Part shown: positions 26,029 to 35,818 of the stretch, in pieces
How positions within the stretch are numbered: the stretch's first letter is position 1
Layout: every line of letters starts with the position of its first letter
From: Acidobacteria bacterium UBA2990
Lineage (GTDB): Bacteria > Acidobacteriota > Vicinamibacteria > Vicinamibacterales > UBA8438
Length of the DNA stretch: 48,317 nucleotides
NCBI GenBank assembly: GCA_002347025.1
Contig: DEAE01000028.1
Coordinates: 28,656 to 76,972, forward strand
Direction: 5' to 3'
The notes under the pieces: generated by a model
What the model was told of the DNA's origin: nothing
Databases searched by the model: none
Seen by the model: the letters and a program-made list of their open reading frames with translations, nothing else
Made by a program: the position numbers and the translations under genes

Positions 26029-27498
26029 TTAGGCGAGTATCTCTCGAACCACTCGAGCCTGTTCCACACCAGTCAATCGAGCAGGTAAGCCACGGAAATC
26101 ATGGGTAAATCGCTCGTGATCAATGCCAAATAGGTGCAAAATCGTCGCCTGAAAATCCCTGATGTGGACAGGGTCTTTAACAATATTGTACGAAAAATCG
26201 TCTGTTTCGCCGTGCACGACCCCACCCTGGACACCTCCCCCCGCCATCCACAGACTGTAGCAGCGTGGATGATGATCTCGACCGTACTCGGTAGGTGTCA
26301 ACCGACCCTGTGAATAGATGGTTCGTCCAAACTCACCGCCCCAGATGACTAGCGTCTCATCAAACAGACCACGCTCCTTCAAATCTTGAATAAGAGCCCA
26401 AGCCGCACGGTCAACATCCCGCGCTTGGGCTGGGAGCACCTGTGGGGCAAATGAGTGCACATCCCAACCACGGTGATAAATCTGAACAAACCGCACACCC
26501 CGCTCGACCAAGCGCCTAGCCATCAACGCTGCATTCTGGAACTTGCCAGCCTGTTTGGCCTCCTCACCCCAGCGCTCGAACGTGCTCTCCGGTTCACTCG
26601 ACAAGTCGGCCATTTCCGGCACCGAAGACTGCATCCGAAACGCCATTTCGTACTGTTCGATCCGAGCCAGCGTCTCAGGGTCCCCTACCTGCTCATGTCG
26701 AAGTCGGTTCAACTCTCCAAGCCCGTCTAACATTTGTCGACGCACCTCAGGGGACACCCCACTTGGATCACGCAGATAGAGCACTGGGTCAGCTCCCGTC
26801 CGTAGCCCGACGCCTGCGTACTCAGGCGACAGGAAACCGGCACTCCATAGCTTGGCCGAGATTGCTTGAACTCCAGCTCTCGGATGACTCCGTTCCGCAT
26901 TCATCACCACAAAGGTCGGCAGATCCTCATTCATACTGCCCAGTCCATAGGAGAACCAAGCACCAATACAAGGCCGCCCAGGGATCTGTTGCCCAGTCTG
27001 AATGAAGGTGATCCCGGGCTCGTGATTAATCGCGTCCGTGTGCATCGACCGGATGACCGCAATATCGTCAGCCATACTGGCCGTATGAGGTAACAGTTCC
27101 GAAAACCAGGCCCCACCTTCACCGTGCTGTGAGAACTCGAAAATGGATGGGGCAATTGGAAAACGTGATTGCCCGGAGGTCATTGTCGTCAACCGCTGAC
27201 CCTGGCGAATCGACTCTGGGAGGTCCTGATCGTACAAGGCCTTCATCTTTGGCTTATAGTCAAGCAAGTCCATCTGAGGCGGGGCACCCATCATGTGAAG
27301 GTAGATACAGCGCTTAGCCTTCGGCGCAAAATGGGGCAATGACGGCAACCCTCCGACAGCATCACCACCCTGACCTGGCAGCGCATACAGGTCATCCGCC
27401 AATAGATTGGCTAGCGCAAGCCCACCAATTCCCTTCGCAGACTTAGTAAAAAATTGACGCCTCGTTTCAGCACGAATAGCTTCTTTGTATGGGTGCAT
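26029..27498 (-). CDS. DUF1501 family secreted protein, second copy (489 aa)
   Basis: Paralogue of the gene at 2020-3486. The leader AETRRQFFTKSAKGIGGLALANLL has a twin-arginine motif, so Tat export is expected. Landmarks are RCIYLHMMGAPPQMDLLDYKP, IRSMHTDAINHEPG, RGVRFVQIYHRGWDVHS, LVIWGGEFGRTIYSQG, YGRDHHPRCYSLWMAGGG and DFQATILHLFGIDHERFTHDF. The His/Asp-rich C-terminal motifs are the putative metal site of the phosphatase-like fold. It differs enough from copy 1 that the two modules probably serve different substrates. ATG 27498 has GAGAGGAC about 4 nt upstream. It follows the DUF1549/DUF1553 gene by 105 nt, with a hairpin in between. Confidence 0.93.
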   Translation of the reverse strand: MHPYKEAIRAETRRQFFTKSAKGIGGLALANLLADDLYALPGQGGDAVGGLPSLPHFAPKAKRCIYLHMMGAPPQMDLLDYKPKMKALYDQDLPESIRQGQRLTTMTSGQSRFPIAPSIFEFSQHGEGGAWFSELLPHTASMADDIAVIRSMHTDAINHEPGITFIQTGQQIPGRPCIGAWFSYGLGSMNEDLPTFVVMNAERSHPRAGVQAISAKLWSAGFLSPEYAGVGLRTGADPVLYLRDPSGVSPEVRRQMLDGLGELNRLRHEQVGDPETLARIEQYEMAFRMQSSVPEMADLSSEPESTFERWGEEAKQAGKFQNAALMARRLVERGVRFVQIYHRGWDVHSFAPQVLPAQARDVDRAAWALIQDLKERGLFDETLVIWGGEFGRTIYSQGRLTPTEYGRDHHPRCYSLWMAGGGVQGGVVHGETDDFSYNIVKDPVHIRDFQATILHLFGIDHERFTHDFRGLPARLTGVEQARVVREILA

Positions 27499-27562
27499 CG
27501 CGTCCTCTCGAAACTATACAAGTAACAAAAAATTCATTTGTCCCAGATGTTGCCCCAATGAA

Positions 27563-27587
27563 GAGGAGGCTTATCCTGAGCCTCCTC
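27563..27587 (-). terminator. Intercistronic hairpin in the second DUF1549-DUF1501 unit
   Basis: GAGGAGGCT (27563-27571) pairs perfectly with AGCCTCCTC (27579-27587) around a 7-nt loop. It lies between the stop of the DUF1549/DUF1553 gene and the start of DUF1501. Only TTCATT follows, so partial termination or mRNA processing that tunes the two protein levels is more likely than full termination. Confidence 0.45.
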
Positions 27588-27603
27588 CTAAATCACCCAC
27601 CAA

Positions 27604-30600
27604 TCATTTATTAAGCAACTCGTCCAAGTTCATCAGCTGGCTAGCCAGCATCGTCCACGCTGCTGACTCTGAGATTGGCAAAGCAGCGTCGAATGGTGAA
27701 TCTCCGACATCGAGAAGACTGCGGGCACCATCCATGTCCGAGCTATACAAGTCGACAAAGCCTTCAAACGTCTCCTTCGCAACCACCCGCTCCGAACCAA
27801 TGAAATCCCGCGCCAACAAACGGGTGGTCAGATAATCGAGCCGCCGATCGAAATTGTCTCCAGCCTCTCGCATTGCCCGTTGAGCAAGATACCGAGAAGC
27901 TTCAACGAACTGCGTGTCGTTCATCGTCACCAAGGCCTGAAGCGGGGTATTGGTGCGCTCACGGCGTACAGTGGAATGCTCACGGGTAGGAGCATTAAAG
28001 ATATCCATAGACGGAGGCGGAGCCGACCGCTTCCAGAAGGTGTAGAGACTTCGCCGGTAGAGTTTGTCACCAGTATCTTGCTGATAACGACCCGTATTGC
28101 TCTGCGGCATCGCGACCGTCGACCACACCCCTTCGGGCTGATAAGGCTTCACGCTGCCCCCCCCAATTGTCCGGACTAGCAAGCCACTAGCAGCCAAAGC
28201 GTAATCTCGCACCATCTCCGCATCCATTCGAAAACGGGGGCCCCTAGACAGAAGCTCGTTGTCTGGGTCACGCTCGAGCTTTTCCGGAGTCATGGTAGCT
28301 GCCTGACGGTAGGTCGCTGAAGTCACCAGCATGCGAAAGAACCGTTTGACGTCCCAACCGGATTCCCGGAAATCGAAGGCTAAATGATCCAGCAGTTCCG
28401 GGTGGGAAGGTATTGCGCCTTGTGCACCAAAGTCTTCACTAGTCGCCACCAGTCCAGTCCCGAAAACCTGCTGCCAAAATCGGTTCGCTGTCACCCGTCC
28501 AGTGAGGGGGTTCGCGTCGTCCACCAACCACTTCGCCAACCCTAGTCGATTCCGAGGCAACGATTCAGCCATCGGCGGAAGGGCGGCTGGCGTCCCAGCC
28601 ACAACCCGCTCAAGTGGCTGATCATACATACCGCGATTTAAAACATGGGCAAAGGCCTCACTACCAGGTTCTTCTTGCATCACGTGAGTGATGCTCCCGC
28701 GTCGACGGACTTCACGCCACTCTCGGTCGATCTCCTGCCGTCTCGCTATCAGCGCTTGGTATTCATCATCCTCGATATTCAAATACCGCAACTTCAGAGT
28801 GTTGTGCTCTTTTGGGCTCAAGGCTTCCGGTGACTTCTCTGCAGCTTGCTGAACCAGATGCCACCCAAACACCACGTTCGCCTCCTCCACGGTCAAGACG
28901 CGGTTAAATACCCGAAGATCAGCGATACCTCCCCCTGCGAAATAACGATCCTCGAGCTGTCCCCTATTGATACCAGCGCCACGCCCAAGATAGAGCGGCT
29001 GGTCAGTCAGAATGCTTCCCTCAACCTTCGCAAAATACTCACTGCCCTGCTCCTCTACCAACTCGCCGTTTCGGTAGATGTGTAAGCCACCACGCTCAGC
29101 CGATCCATCATGCGTCAAGACTATGTGAGTCCATTCACCAGTCGGCATCCGCTTCGTATTTATTGGCCCCACCCTCGCCGTGGTAGCTCCGCCCCCAGGC
29201 CCAGTCGGGTCGCCGGTCAGCCTGAGACTAAGTTGCCTTTGGCTAATGGAGACGGACCAACCGCGAGTGCCGTTCTCGTGGTCCTCCTGACCTACCACCA
29301 CAAAGTTGCCCTCGTCCTCCGGTTGATACACCCACATAGCAATAGAGAACGGGGTATCGCTATCTAGGCCCAACGTTGGAAGCTCTGCCCAAGCCTGTGC
29401 GTCAAACATTAGCGCAGCATGCCCATTTGGCCCGTCTTCCACCACCGAAACACCAGGCTCCACCGTAATCGGGTGGTGTTCCCCCGCTATCCAAGCCGCT
29501 GGTTTGGCCACATTTTCAAGCGACAATCTGAGCAAGTCAGCCGACGGCTCAAGCGGGGTTTCGATCTCGCGATGCTCACCACGAGTCAGCCATTCCACGA
29601 AGTTCGGGTCAACCGCCGACGGGTGTGATGCGATCCGTGCGTCAAAGACAGCGGCCTCTCGTCGTAGCAAATGCCACAGTTCACGGTCTTCCTCCTGCGG
29701 AACCACCAGTATGGGCGGTGGATCCGACACGTTCCCATCCATGACATATTGCGTCGTATTACGGAAAAACGCAGTCATTGCGTAAAATTCGCTTTGGGCG
29801 ATCGGATCGAACTTATGGTCGTGACAGGTGGCGCAACCGACTGTCAACCCAAGAAACACATTTCCAATAGTTTCCGCTCGATCCTTCGCGTAGACGGCCT
29901 CATATTCCTCCGGCACCACTCCGCCTTCATTGGTGGTGATGTTATTGCGTTGGAATCCAGTCGCAATTAGCTGATCCAAGCTTGGTTCTGGCAGTAAGTC
30001 GCCCGCAACTTGCTCCACCGCAAACTCGTCAAACGGTTGGTTCTCATTGAATGAGCGAATCACCCAATCGCGGTAGGCATACATCTCGCGATAATTGTCG
30101 ATATGAATGCCATGGGTGTCACCATAGCGTGCAGCATCCAGCCAATAACGCGTCCGGTGCTCTCCCCAGTGCTTTGATGCCAAGAGACGGTCAACCAACG
30201 CCTCGTAGGCCGTGGATGAGGAGTCGCTCATATAAGTGGCTAAAGTGCCTGGATCTGGTGGTAACCCGGTCAAATCAAGGGCCACACGGCGTGCCAAGGT
30301 TGCCTTGTCGGCCTCGGGGGCTGGCTCCAAGCCGGCCTCCTCCAATCCATTGAGAACAAACCGGTCAATGGGGTTCCGGACCCACGCTTCATTCATGACC
30401 ACAGGCGGCACCTGCCGGTCGATCGACTTAAAAGCCCAATGCTGATCCCACGACGCACCATCTTCGATCCACCGACGCAACACGTCGACCTGGCTCTCAG
30501 AAAGCGAGTTATTGGTCAACGCCGGTGGCGGCATCCGCCGGTCCACCACCGCATGCGTGATTCGCTGATAAAGTCGACTCGCCGCAAGGTTCCCTGGCAC

Positions 30601-30855
30601 GACTGCGGCTCCCAGTGGCCGGTCCCCCAACGCTCCATCCTGTGTATCGAGGCGAAGACCCGCTCGGCGAGTCGCCTCATCCGGCCCGTGGCACTGGAAA
30701 CAGTTATCGGCCAAGATCGGACGCACGTCACGCTGAAAGTCAACCTCAGCCACCTCGGCCTGGCGCTGATTAGCAGCACTGGACGCCGTAACGCACACGA
30801 CAAACACAACCGAACCCACCAGCATTAGGGGGAAACATGAACGGCGAAAAGGCAT
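27604..30855 (-). CDS. PSCyt1/DUF1549/LamG/DUF1553 secreted protein (1083 aa)
   Basis: Exported cytochrome-like protein, larger than the 3510-6134 homologue because a concanavalin-like LamG domain (about residues 440-650, with FSIAMWVYQPEDEGN and WTHIVLTHDGSAERGGLHIY) sits between DUF1549 and DUF1553. The signal peptide ends near SSAAN. PSCyt1 heme motif CFQCHGP is at residues 52-56; DUF1549 carries CATCHDHKFDP; DUF1553 includes GRVTANRFWQQVFGTGLV and PLQALVTMNDTQFVEASRYLA. LamG suggests binding to a polysaccharide or other polymer. ATG 30855 has GGAG 9 nt upstream. It is the first gene of a unit with DUF1501, divergent from the PQQ dehydrogenase at 31274. Confidence 0.93.
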   Translation of the reverse strand: MPFRRSCFPLMLVGSVVFVVCVTASSAANQRQAEVAEVDFQRDVRPILADNCFQCHGPDEATRRAGLRLDTQDGALGDRPLGAAVVPGNLAASRLYQRITHAVVDRRMPPPALTNNSLSESQVDVLRRWIEDGASWDQHWAFKSIDRQVPPVVMNEAWVRNPIDRFVLNGLEEAGLEPAPEADKATLARRVALDLTGLPPDPGTLATYMSDSSSTAYEALVDRLLASKHWGEHRTRYWLDAARYGDTHGIHIDNYREMYAYRDWVIRSFNENQPFDEFAVEQVAGDLLPEPSLDQLIATGFQRNNITTNEGGVVPEEYEAVYAKDRAETIGNVFLGLTVGCATCHDHKFDPIAQSEFYAMTAFFRNTTQYVMDGNVSDPPPILVVPQEEDRELWHLLRREAAVFDARIASHPSAVDPNFVEWLTRGEHREIETPLEPSADLLRLSLENVAKPAAWIAGEHHPITVEPGVSVVEDGPNGHAALMFDAQAWAELPTLGLDSDTPFSIAMWVYQPEDEGNFVVVGQEDHENGTRGWSVSISQRQLSLRLTGDPTGPGGGATTARVGPINTKRMPTGEWTHIVLTHDGSAERGGLHIYRNGELVEEQGSEYFAKVEGSILTDQPLYLGRGAGINRGQLEDRYFAGGGIADLRVFNRVLTVEEANVVFGWHLVQQAAEKSPEALSPKEHNTLKLRYLNIEDDEYQALIARRQEIDREWREVRRRGSITHVMQEEPGSEAFAHVLNRGMYDQPLERVVAGTPAALPPMAESLPRNRLGLAKWLVDDANPLTGRVTANRFWQQVFGTGLVATSEDFGAQGAIPSHPELLDHLAFDFRESGWDVKRFFRMLVTSATYRQAATMTPEKLERDPDNELLSRGPRFRMDAEMVRDYALAASGLLVRTIGGGSVKPYQPEGVWSTVAMPQSNTGRYQQDTGDKLYRRSLYTFWKRSAPPPSMDIFNAPTREHSTVRRERTNTPLQALVTMNDTQFVEASRYLAQRAMREAGDNFDRRLDYLTTRLLARDFIGSERVVAKETFEGFVDLYSSDMDGARSLLDVGDSPFDAALPISESAAWTMLASQLMNLDELLNK

Positions 30856-31273
30856 GGCATCTACTCCGAAAATTTCCAAAAAAACAAAACGAAATACCTG
30901 CTAGGACTTTATACACCGAAAGTGGCCCGAGCGCACTGACCGGAGCAACCAAATCTCGCTCTAAAACTCATTCAATCGCCCAAAATCTAAGTAATCTAAC
31001 TGACACCACAAGTGCCTCATTCCAGAGCATGACGAAATTTCATCCCAATTCTGTGTCATTCTGGCGGCCGTAAACACTAAACAAGTCACTACTCGCTGAC
31101 ACTCCCACACAGGCATCCATGGCGGCTTAAAGACCTGACGGGTTACACTTCCTCAGTTGAGACAACCGTTGGGCGTCGCAATACCCCAAGACTAGAGTCT
31201 TTCACAGTAGACGAAGACGACTATCCTGGGAACGCCTTGCAAGCATCACTGGTGTCAAGGGAACGAGGACGAC
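30856..31273. other. Divergent intergenic region, 418 bp
   Basis: It separates the minus-strand DUF1549 gene from a plus-strand PQQ dehydrogenase. I see no RNA gene, repeat or credible small gene. TTGAGA followed 17 nt later by AATACC (near 31157-31186) is a weak plus-strand promoter candidate. The length allows long leaders or regulator sites, but none is recognisable. Confidence 0.4.
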
Positions 31274-33004
31274 ATGGCGAGATTAGTATCGAGAATTTCC
31301 ATCCTAAGTATGTGTGCCGGCTCCCTCGGCATTCCATTCCAATCCCCCCTTAATGCCCAGGAGTCCGCAGCACCCTACACTCCAGTCACCGATGCGCGCC
31401 TGGAATCGCCTGCACCAGAAGATTGGCTGATGTACCGCGGTAGCTACAACAGTTGGGGCTACTCCCCTCTAGACCAAATCACCACCGCCAACGTGGCAAA
31501 TCTGGTGCCCGTGTGGTCGCTCTCCACAGGTGTCGTGTCAGGGCACGAATCACCACCGATCGTCAACAACGGTGTCATGTTTGTGACAACACCAGAAGAC
31601 CAGGTAATCGCTGTAGACGCAGGAACTGGAAATCAACTATGGCGCTACCGACGCCAGTTTCCAGAAGACATGAGTCACCCGCACCGTACCAACCGAGGCG
31701 TCGGGCTCTATGGAGATAAGGTCTACTACACCACCCACGACGCATTCGTCGTAGCCCTCAATGCCAGCACAGGTGAGTTAGTCTGGGAAACCGCCGTGGC
31801 CAATTATCGAAACGGCTACTACATGACGATGGCCCCACTGGTCGCAGACGGCAAGGTCATGGTGGGTGCCTCAGGAGGTGAACGAGGCATCAGAGGATTC
31901 GTCGCTGCTTACGACCCTGAATCCGGTCGGGAAGTCTGGCGGACACACACCATTCCCGGTCCAGGAGAACCTGGCAACGAGACTTGGCCGGGTGACTCCT
32001 GGCAAACGGGTGGAGCTTCTATTTGGGTAACCGGCTCATACGACCCCGACCTAAACCTCACATACTGGGGGACTGGCAACCCGGGCCCGTGGATCGGCGA
32101 CCAGCGCCCTGGTGACAACCTCTACACCAACTCAGTGGTCGCCTTCGATGCCGCCACTGGTGACATCAAGGGCTACCATCAGTATCACTGGAACGGTTCC
32201 TGGGATTGGGATGAAGTCTCGGCCCCGCTCCTGATCGACATTCCTCGTGACGGTCGCACCGTCAAGTCACTTGTGCATCCAGCCAGAAATGGATATCTGT
32301 GGATCCTCGAACGCACAGCAGGTCCGATCAACTTCGTCGATGCCAACCCCTATGTGGACCAAAATGTTTTCACCTCCATTGATCCGGTCACGGGCCGACC
32401 TGCATACGACCCGGAACGGAAACCTGGCACCAACAAGCCGGCTACCTTCTGTCCATCACTGTGGGGCGGGAAGGACTGGCCGCCAGCAGCCTACAGCCCT
32501 CAAACCGGTTACCTCTATATACCGGCCAACGAGAACCTGTGCTCTACCATTGTCGGTCGAGAGGTTGAATACCGACCTGGCGCCGGTTTCACTGGCGCCA
32601 CCTCACAGGTCTTCGTAGCAAACGGCGCAGACCACCTAGGGGAACTGCAAGCCTGGAACCTCGCCACAGGCGAACAGGTCTGGACTCACGAATTCCCTGA
32701 ATCTCAAAATTGGGGTCCAATTCTCACGACAGGTGGTGGGTTAGTCTTCTCCGGCGGTACCAACGACCGCTACTTCAGAGCGTTCGACGCCGCAACAGGC
32801 GCGGTCCTGTGGGAACAGCGAACCAATTCAGGAGTAATCGGTGTTCCGTCGTCTTACGCGATAGACGGCGTCCAGTACATCGCGGTTCAGTCAGGGTGGG
32901 GTGTCGACGCCCAAGGGATGCAACGCGCCGTCAATCAGCACCTCGACCGAGAGGTCCAAGTCCCCCAGGGAGGTGTCATCTGGGTGTTTGCACTCCGGGA
33001 GTAG
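31274..33004 (+). CDS. Secreted PQQ-type beta-propeller dehydrogenase, methanol-dehydrogenase-like (576 aa)
   Basis: Periplasmic quinoprotein with a signal peptide ending near LNAQ and an eight-bladed propeller (blade motifs AVDAGTGNQLWRY, ALNASTGELVWET, AFDAATGAVLWEQ). The catalytic Asp region is GSWDWDEVSAPLL, closer to classic methanol/ethanol dehydrogenases than the other copies. The loop GASGGERGIRGFVAAYD matches the usual GISGGE-type PQQ loop and lacks the Cys pair of the three minus-strand paralogues. No CxxCH, so the heme is on another protein. ATG 31274 has GAGGAC 3-8 nt upstream. It is the only PQQ gene here on the plus strand, convergent with xylA across 35 bp. Confidence 0.9.
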   Translation: MARLVSRISILSMCAGSLGIPFQSPLNAQESAAPYTPVTDARLESPAPEDWLMYRGSYNSWGYSPLDQITTANVANLVPVWSLSTGVVSGHESPPIVNNGVMFVTTPEDQVIAVDAGTGNQLWRYRRQFPEDMSHPHRTNRGVGLYGDKVYYTTHDAFVVALNASTGELVWETAVANYRNGYYMTMAPLVADGKVMVGASGGERGIRGFVAAYDPESGREVWRTHTIPGPGEPGNETWPGDSWQTGGASIWVTGSYDPDLNLTYWGTGNPGPWIGDQRPGDNLYTNSVVAFDAATGDIKGYHQYHWNGSWDWDEVSAPLLIDIPRDGRTVKSLVHPARNGYLWILERTAGPINFVDANPYVDQNVFTSIDPVTGRPAYDPERKPGTNKPATFCPSLWGGKDWPPAAYSPQTGYLYIPANENLCSTIVGREVEYRPGAGFTGATSQVFVANGADHLGELQAWNLATGEQVWTHEFPESQNWGPILTTGGGLVFSGGTNDRYFRAFDAATGAVLWEQRTNSGVIGVPSSYAIDGVQYIAVQSGWGVDAQGMQRAVNQHLDREVQVPQGGVIWVFALRE

Positions 33005-33039
33005 CTCAACGAAACCAAGACCACAATCCGAGGGAGGCT

Positions 33040-34209
33040 CTATCGCACGCCGCACAAGATTTCGATGGTCAGCTGGTCTAGTTGTTCATAGCGGAGTTCA
33101 CGGCCTCCCAGGGCTGCCCGATCCAATCGGCACAGCTTCAGTGACTCAGCTCCCCCTTGACTGTACCGCCCCACTGGCGGAGCCGCTTGGGAGGATTCTG
33201 CCAACCCTGCCACTAGTGCACTGATTTCCGGATCAGCCCGCCACCGTCGCGCCTTGTCCTTCAGAATCAGGTAAGTCCGCATACAGCCACGGGCAAAATC
33301 CTTCACGCCCTCATAGCCTTCAGTTCTGTAGGCATGTGCATCGAAGTGTCTCGGCCCATCGTAGCCAACTTCCTCCAAGAATTTCACCAACCAGAATGCC
33401 GCTTTCGGGTTCGCCGCTCCAAAACGAAAATCCTGATCAAAACGACCCACCAGCTGGTCGTTCAGATCAATGTGAAACAATTTGCCGGCATCCCAAGCCT
33501 GCGCCACCGAGTGGGTCATGTTCAAACCCGCCATGTGCTCATGCGCCACCTCGGGGTTAACCCCCACCAATTCCGGATGATCCAGCGTCGCGATAAACCC
33601 AAGATAAGCCCCTGTTGTAGGCATATAGATATCGCTGCGGGGTTCATTGGGCTTGGCTTCTAGGGCGATGCGGTAGTCATAGCCATTCGCCACTGAATAT
33701 TCACAGAGAAAATTCACGGCCTCCCGCAACCGCGCTATCGCCACGTCTGGACGTCGACAGCCATCGGTTTCCGCCCCTTCTCTCCCGCCCCACATCACAA
33801 ATATCTTGGCACCTAGTTCTGCGCCCAAATCCATGGCGCCCATGGCCTTTTGCACCGATAGGGCACGAACTGCCTGATCGTTTGCCGTAAAGGCCCCATC
33901 CTTAAATGCCGGGTCTGTAAACAGGTTGGTGGTAACCATGGGCACAGTTAGACCATTGCTCACACAGGCCGTCCGGAACTCACGCACGATCCCGTCCCGA
34001 ACGGAAGCATTGGCGTCAATAGGAACCAGATCATTGTCGTGAAGGTTAACCCCCCAGGCGCCAACTTCTCCGAGCAACTCGACAAGCTGCACTGGAGACA
34101 GACGGTCGCGAACCGGTTCCCCAAACGGGTCTCGACCGGGGTTGCCAACGGTCCACAGGCCAAAAGAAAACTTGTGCTCAGGCGCCGGCAAGAACGGGTC
34201 AGTAGACAT
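33040..34209 (-). CDS. xylA: Xylose isomerase
   Basis: Cytoplasmic enzyme interconverting D-xylose and D-xylulose (and glucose/fructose). Length 389 aa fits the short class I (actinobacterial-type) enzymes. Active-site landmarks are all present: catalytic His in NLHDNDL, MWGGREGAET, Glu and Lys in LEAKPNEPR, metal ligands in GVNPEVAHEHMAGLN and FHIDLNDQ, and Asp in HFDAHAYRT. ATG 34209 begins the family's standard start (MSTDPFLPAPEHKFSFGLWTVG); the ribosome site is weak (AGAAG about 12 nt upstream). It follows xylB by 68 nt, so the order of transcription is xylB then xylA. Together they feed xylose into the pentose phosphate pathway. Confidence 0.96.
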   Translation of the reverse strand: MSTDPFLPAPEHKFSFGLWTVGNPGRDPFGEPVRDRLSPVQLVELLGEVGAWGVNLHDNDLVPIDANASVRDGIVREFRTACVSNGLTVPMVTTNLFTDPAFKDGAFTANDQAVRALSVQKAMGAMDLGAELGAKIFVMWGGREGAETDGCRRPDVAIARLREAVNFLCEYSVANGYDYRIALEAKPNEPRSDIYMPTTGAYLGFIATLDHPELVGVNPEVAHEHMAGLNMTHSVAQAWDAGKLFHIDLNDQLVGRFDQDFRFGAANPKAAFWLVKFLEEVGYDGPRHFDAHAYRTEGYEGVKDFARGCMRTYLILKDKARRWRADPEISALVAGLAESSQAAPPVGRYSQGGAESLKLCRLDRAALGGRELRYEQLDQLTIEILCGVR

Positions 34210-34277
34210 GATTTTGAATCACTTCTTTCAGGAGTTCGCACCCGAACTCAGATGTCAGGGCTCCCTCAATTTATTGT

Positions 34278-35768
34278 CTAGGGATGCAATGCCCTGTAGA
34301 GACGCTGAAACCGCTCGTACTGGCGTTCAAGAACCCTCCTCTGCTGAGGAACAGGAATACGGGTCTCGGCTACTCGTGTCACAACCTCGGACGCCTGGTC
34401 CACCGAGCTCCAAAACCCAGCTCCCACCCCAGCGAGCAGAGCTGCCCCATACGCCGCACCCTCATCGGCCTCAAGCAGTTCAACCTCCTGACCATAGACA
34501 TCAGCCTGGATTTGACGCCACAGTGGCGAACGTGCGCCGCCGCCGCCCAAACGCACCCGGTCAGTAGAAAGTCCCATAGCCTCGATGATTGTAAGGCTGT
34601 CTCTCAAGCTGAAAGCCACCCCTTCGAGCAATGCTCGGCTTACGTGGGGCCGCCCGTGGGACGCTGACAACCCGACCAGAGCTGCTCGGGCATGCGGGTC
34701 CAGATGTGGGGTACGCTCGCCCATCAGATAAGGGGCCCACATAACACCATCCGAACCGACCGGAGCCTCCTTCGCCACCTCACAGAGTCGGTCGTAAGGA
34801 TCAAGAGGTTCCCCCTCTTTCAGATCACCAACACCGAAAGTGTCCTTGAACCACCGCAACGACAATCCAGCCCCCTGAGTCACCCCCATTACATGCCAGC
34901 GGCCAGGCACAGCATGGCAGAACGTGTGTACCCGACCACGATCGTCAAGGGCAGGTCGATCAGTCGCGGCAAACACAACACCCGATGTGCCGATGGTGGC
35001 GCTAACCACACCAGGGCGAACCACCCCCATCCCGACAGCACCGGCCGCTTGATCCCCCCCCCCGGCCACCACCGGTGTACCAACGCGCAGCCCGGTCGCC
35101 TTTGCACCACTGGCACCGACCTTTCCAGTGACAACAGGGCCTTCATAGGCAACAGGCAACAACTCAGCGTCAATATCAACCGCTTCGAGCATCGCTTTCG
35201 ACCAGCAACGATGGGCTACGTCAAAAAGCAGCGTGCCCGAAGCATCAGCGACATCGGTAGCACGCTCACCAATCAAACACCACCGCACGAAATCCTTTGG
35301 CAACAAAACCGACCGGACTCGATCCCAAACAGCCGGTTCATGATTTCGAACCCAGAGCAATTTCGGCAGGGTAAAACCTGTGAGCGCCGGATTCGCCACC
35401 AATGCAATCAGACGATCGGCACCAATCTGGTCAGTCAGAGCACAACACTCCGCTTCGGTCCGCTGGTCACACCAAATGATCGCAGGGCGAATAACCGAGC
35501 TGGCGCCGTCTAGCAATACCGCACCATGCATCTGACCAGACAGCCCAACTACCTGCACTTCGGCTGATGCTTTAGACAAAACCTGTTGAATCGCTTGTTG
35601 AGCTGCACGCCACCAATCGTCAGGCTCCTGTTCGGCCCAACCAGTTTTCGGTGAAACAAACGGTGAATGAGCCACGGTGGCGGCTGCCACCACTTGTCCC
35701 TCGTCCCCAACGAGCACCGCTCGCGATCCACCTGTCCCGATATCAAGCCCAAGAACTACCGTTGACAT
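34278..35768 (-). CDS. xylB: Xylulokinase (FGGY family)
   Basis: ATP-dependent kinase converting D-xylulose to xylulose 5-phosphate (496 aa, full length). FGGY motifs are visible: N-terminal phosphate loop LGLDIGTGGSRAVL, GLSGQMHGAVLLD, IIWCDQRT, the catalytic-domain segment VVAGGGDQAAGAVGMG, and the C-terminal LGGGGARSPLWRQIQADVYG. The start is ATG 35768 (an adjacent TTG at 35771 is less likely); the ribosome site is weak. It is divergent from the ThuA-DUF1080 gene across 50 bp, which must hold both promoters, and it is followed by xylA. Identification as xylulokinase rests on motifs and on this neighbourhood. Confidence 0.94.
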   Translation of the reverse strand: MSTVVLGLDIGTGGSRAVLVGDEGQVVAAATVAHSPFVSPKTGWAEQEPDDWWRAAQQAIQQVLSKASAEVQVVGLSGQMHGAVLLDGASSVIRPAIIWCDQRTEAECCALTDQIGADRLIALVANPALTGFTLPKLLWVRNHEPAVWDRVRSVLLPKDFVRWCLIGERATDVADASGTLLFDVAHRCWSKAMLEAVDIDAELLPVAYEGPVVTGKVGASGAKATGLRVGTPVVAGGGDQAAGAVGMGVVRPGVVSATIGTSGVVFAATDRPALDDRGRVHTFCHAVPGRWHVMGVTQGAGLSLRWFKDTFGVGDLKEGEPLDPYDRLCEVAKEAPVGSDGVMWAPYLMGERTPHLDPHARAALVGLSASHGRPHVSRALLEGVAFSLRDSLTIIEAMGLSTDRVRLGGGGARSPLWRQIQADVYGQEVELLEADEGAAYGAALLAGVGAGFWSSVDQASEVVTRVAETRIPVPQQRRVLERQYERFQRLYRALHP

Positions 35769-35818
35769 CAATTCGCCGATGGAAACTGTACCATGAGCGA
35801 TACAATGAGGCCGACATC

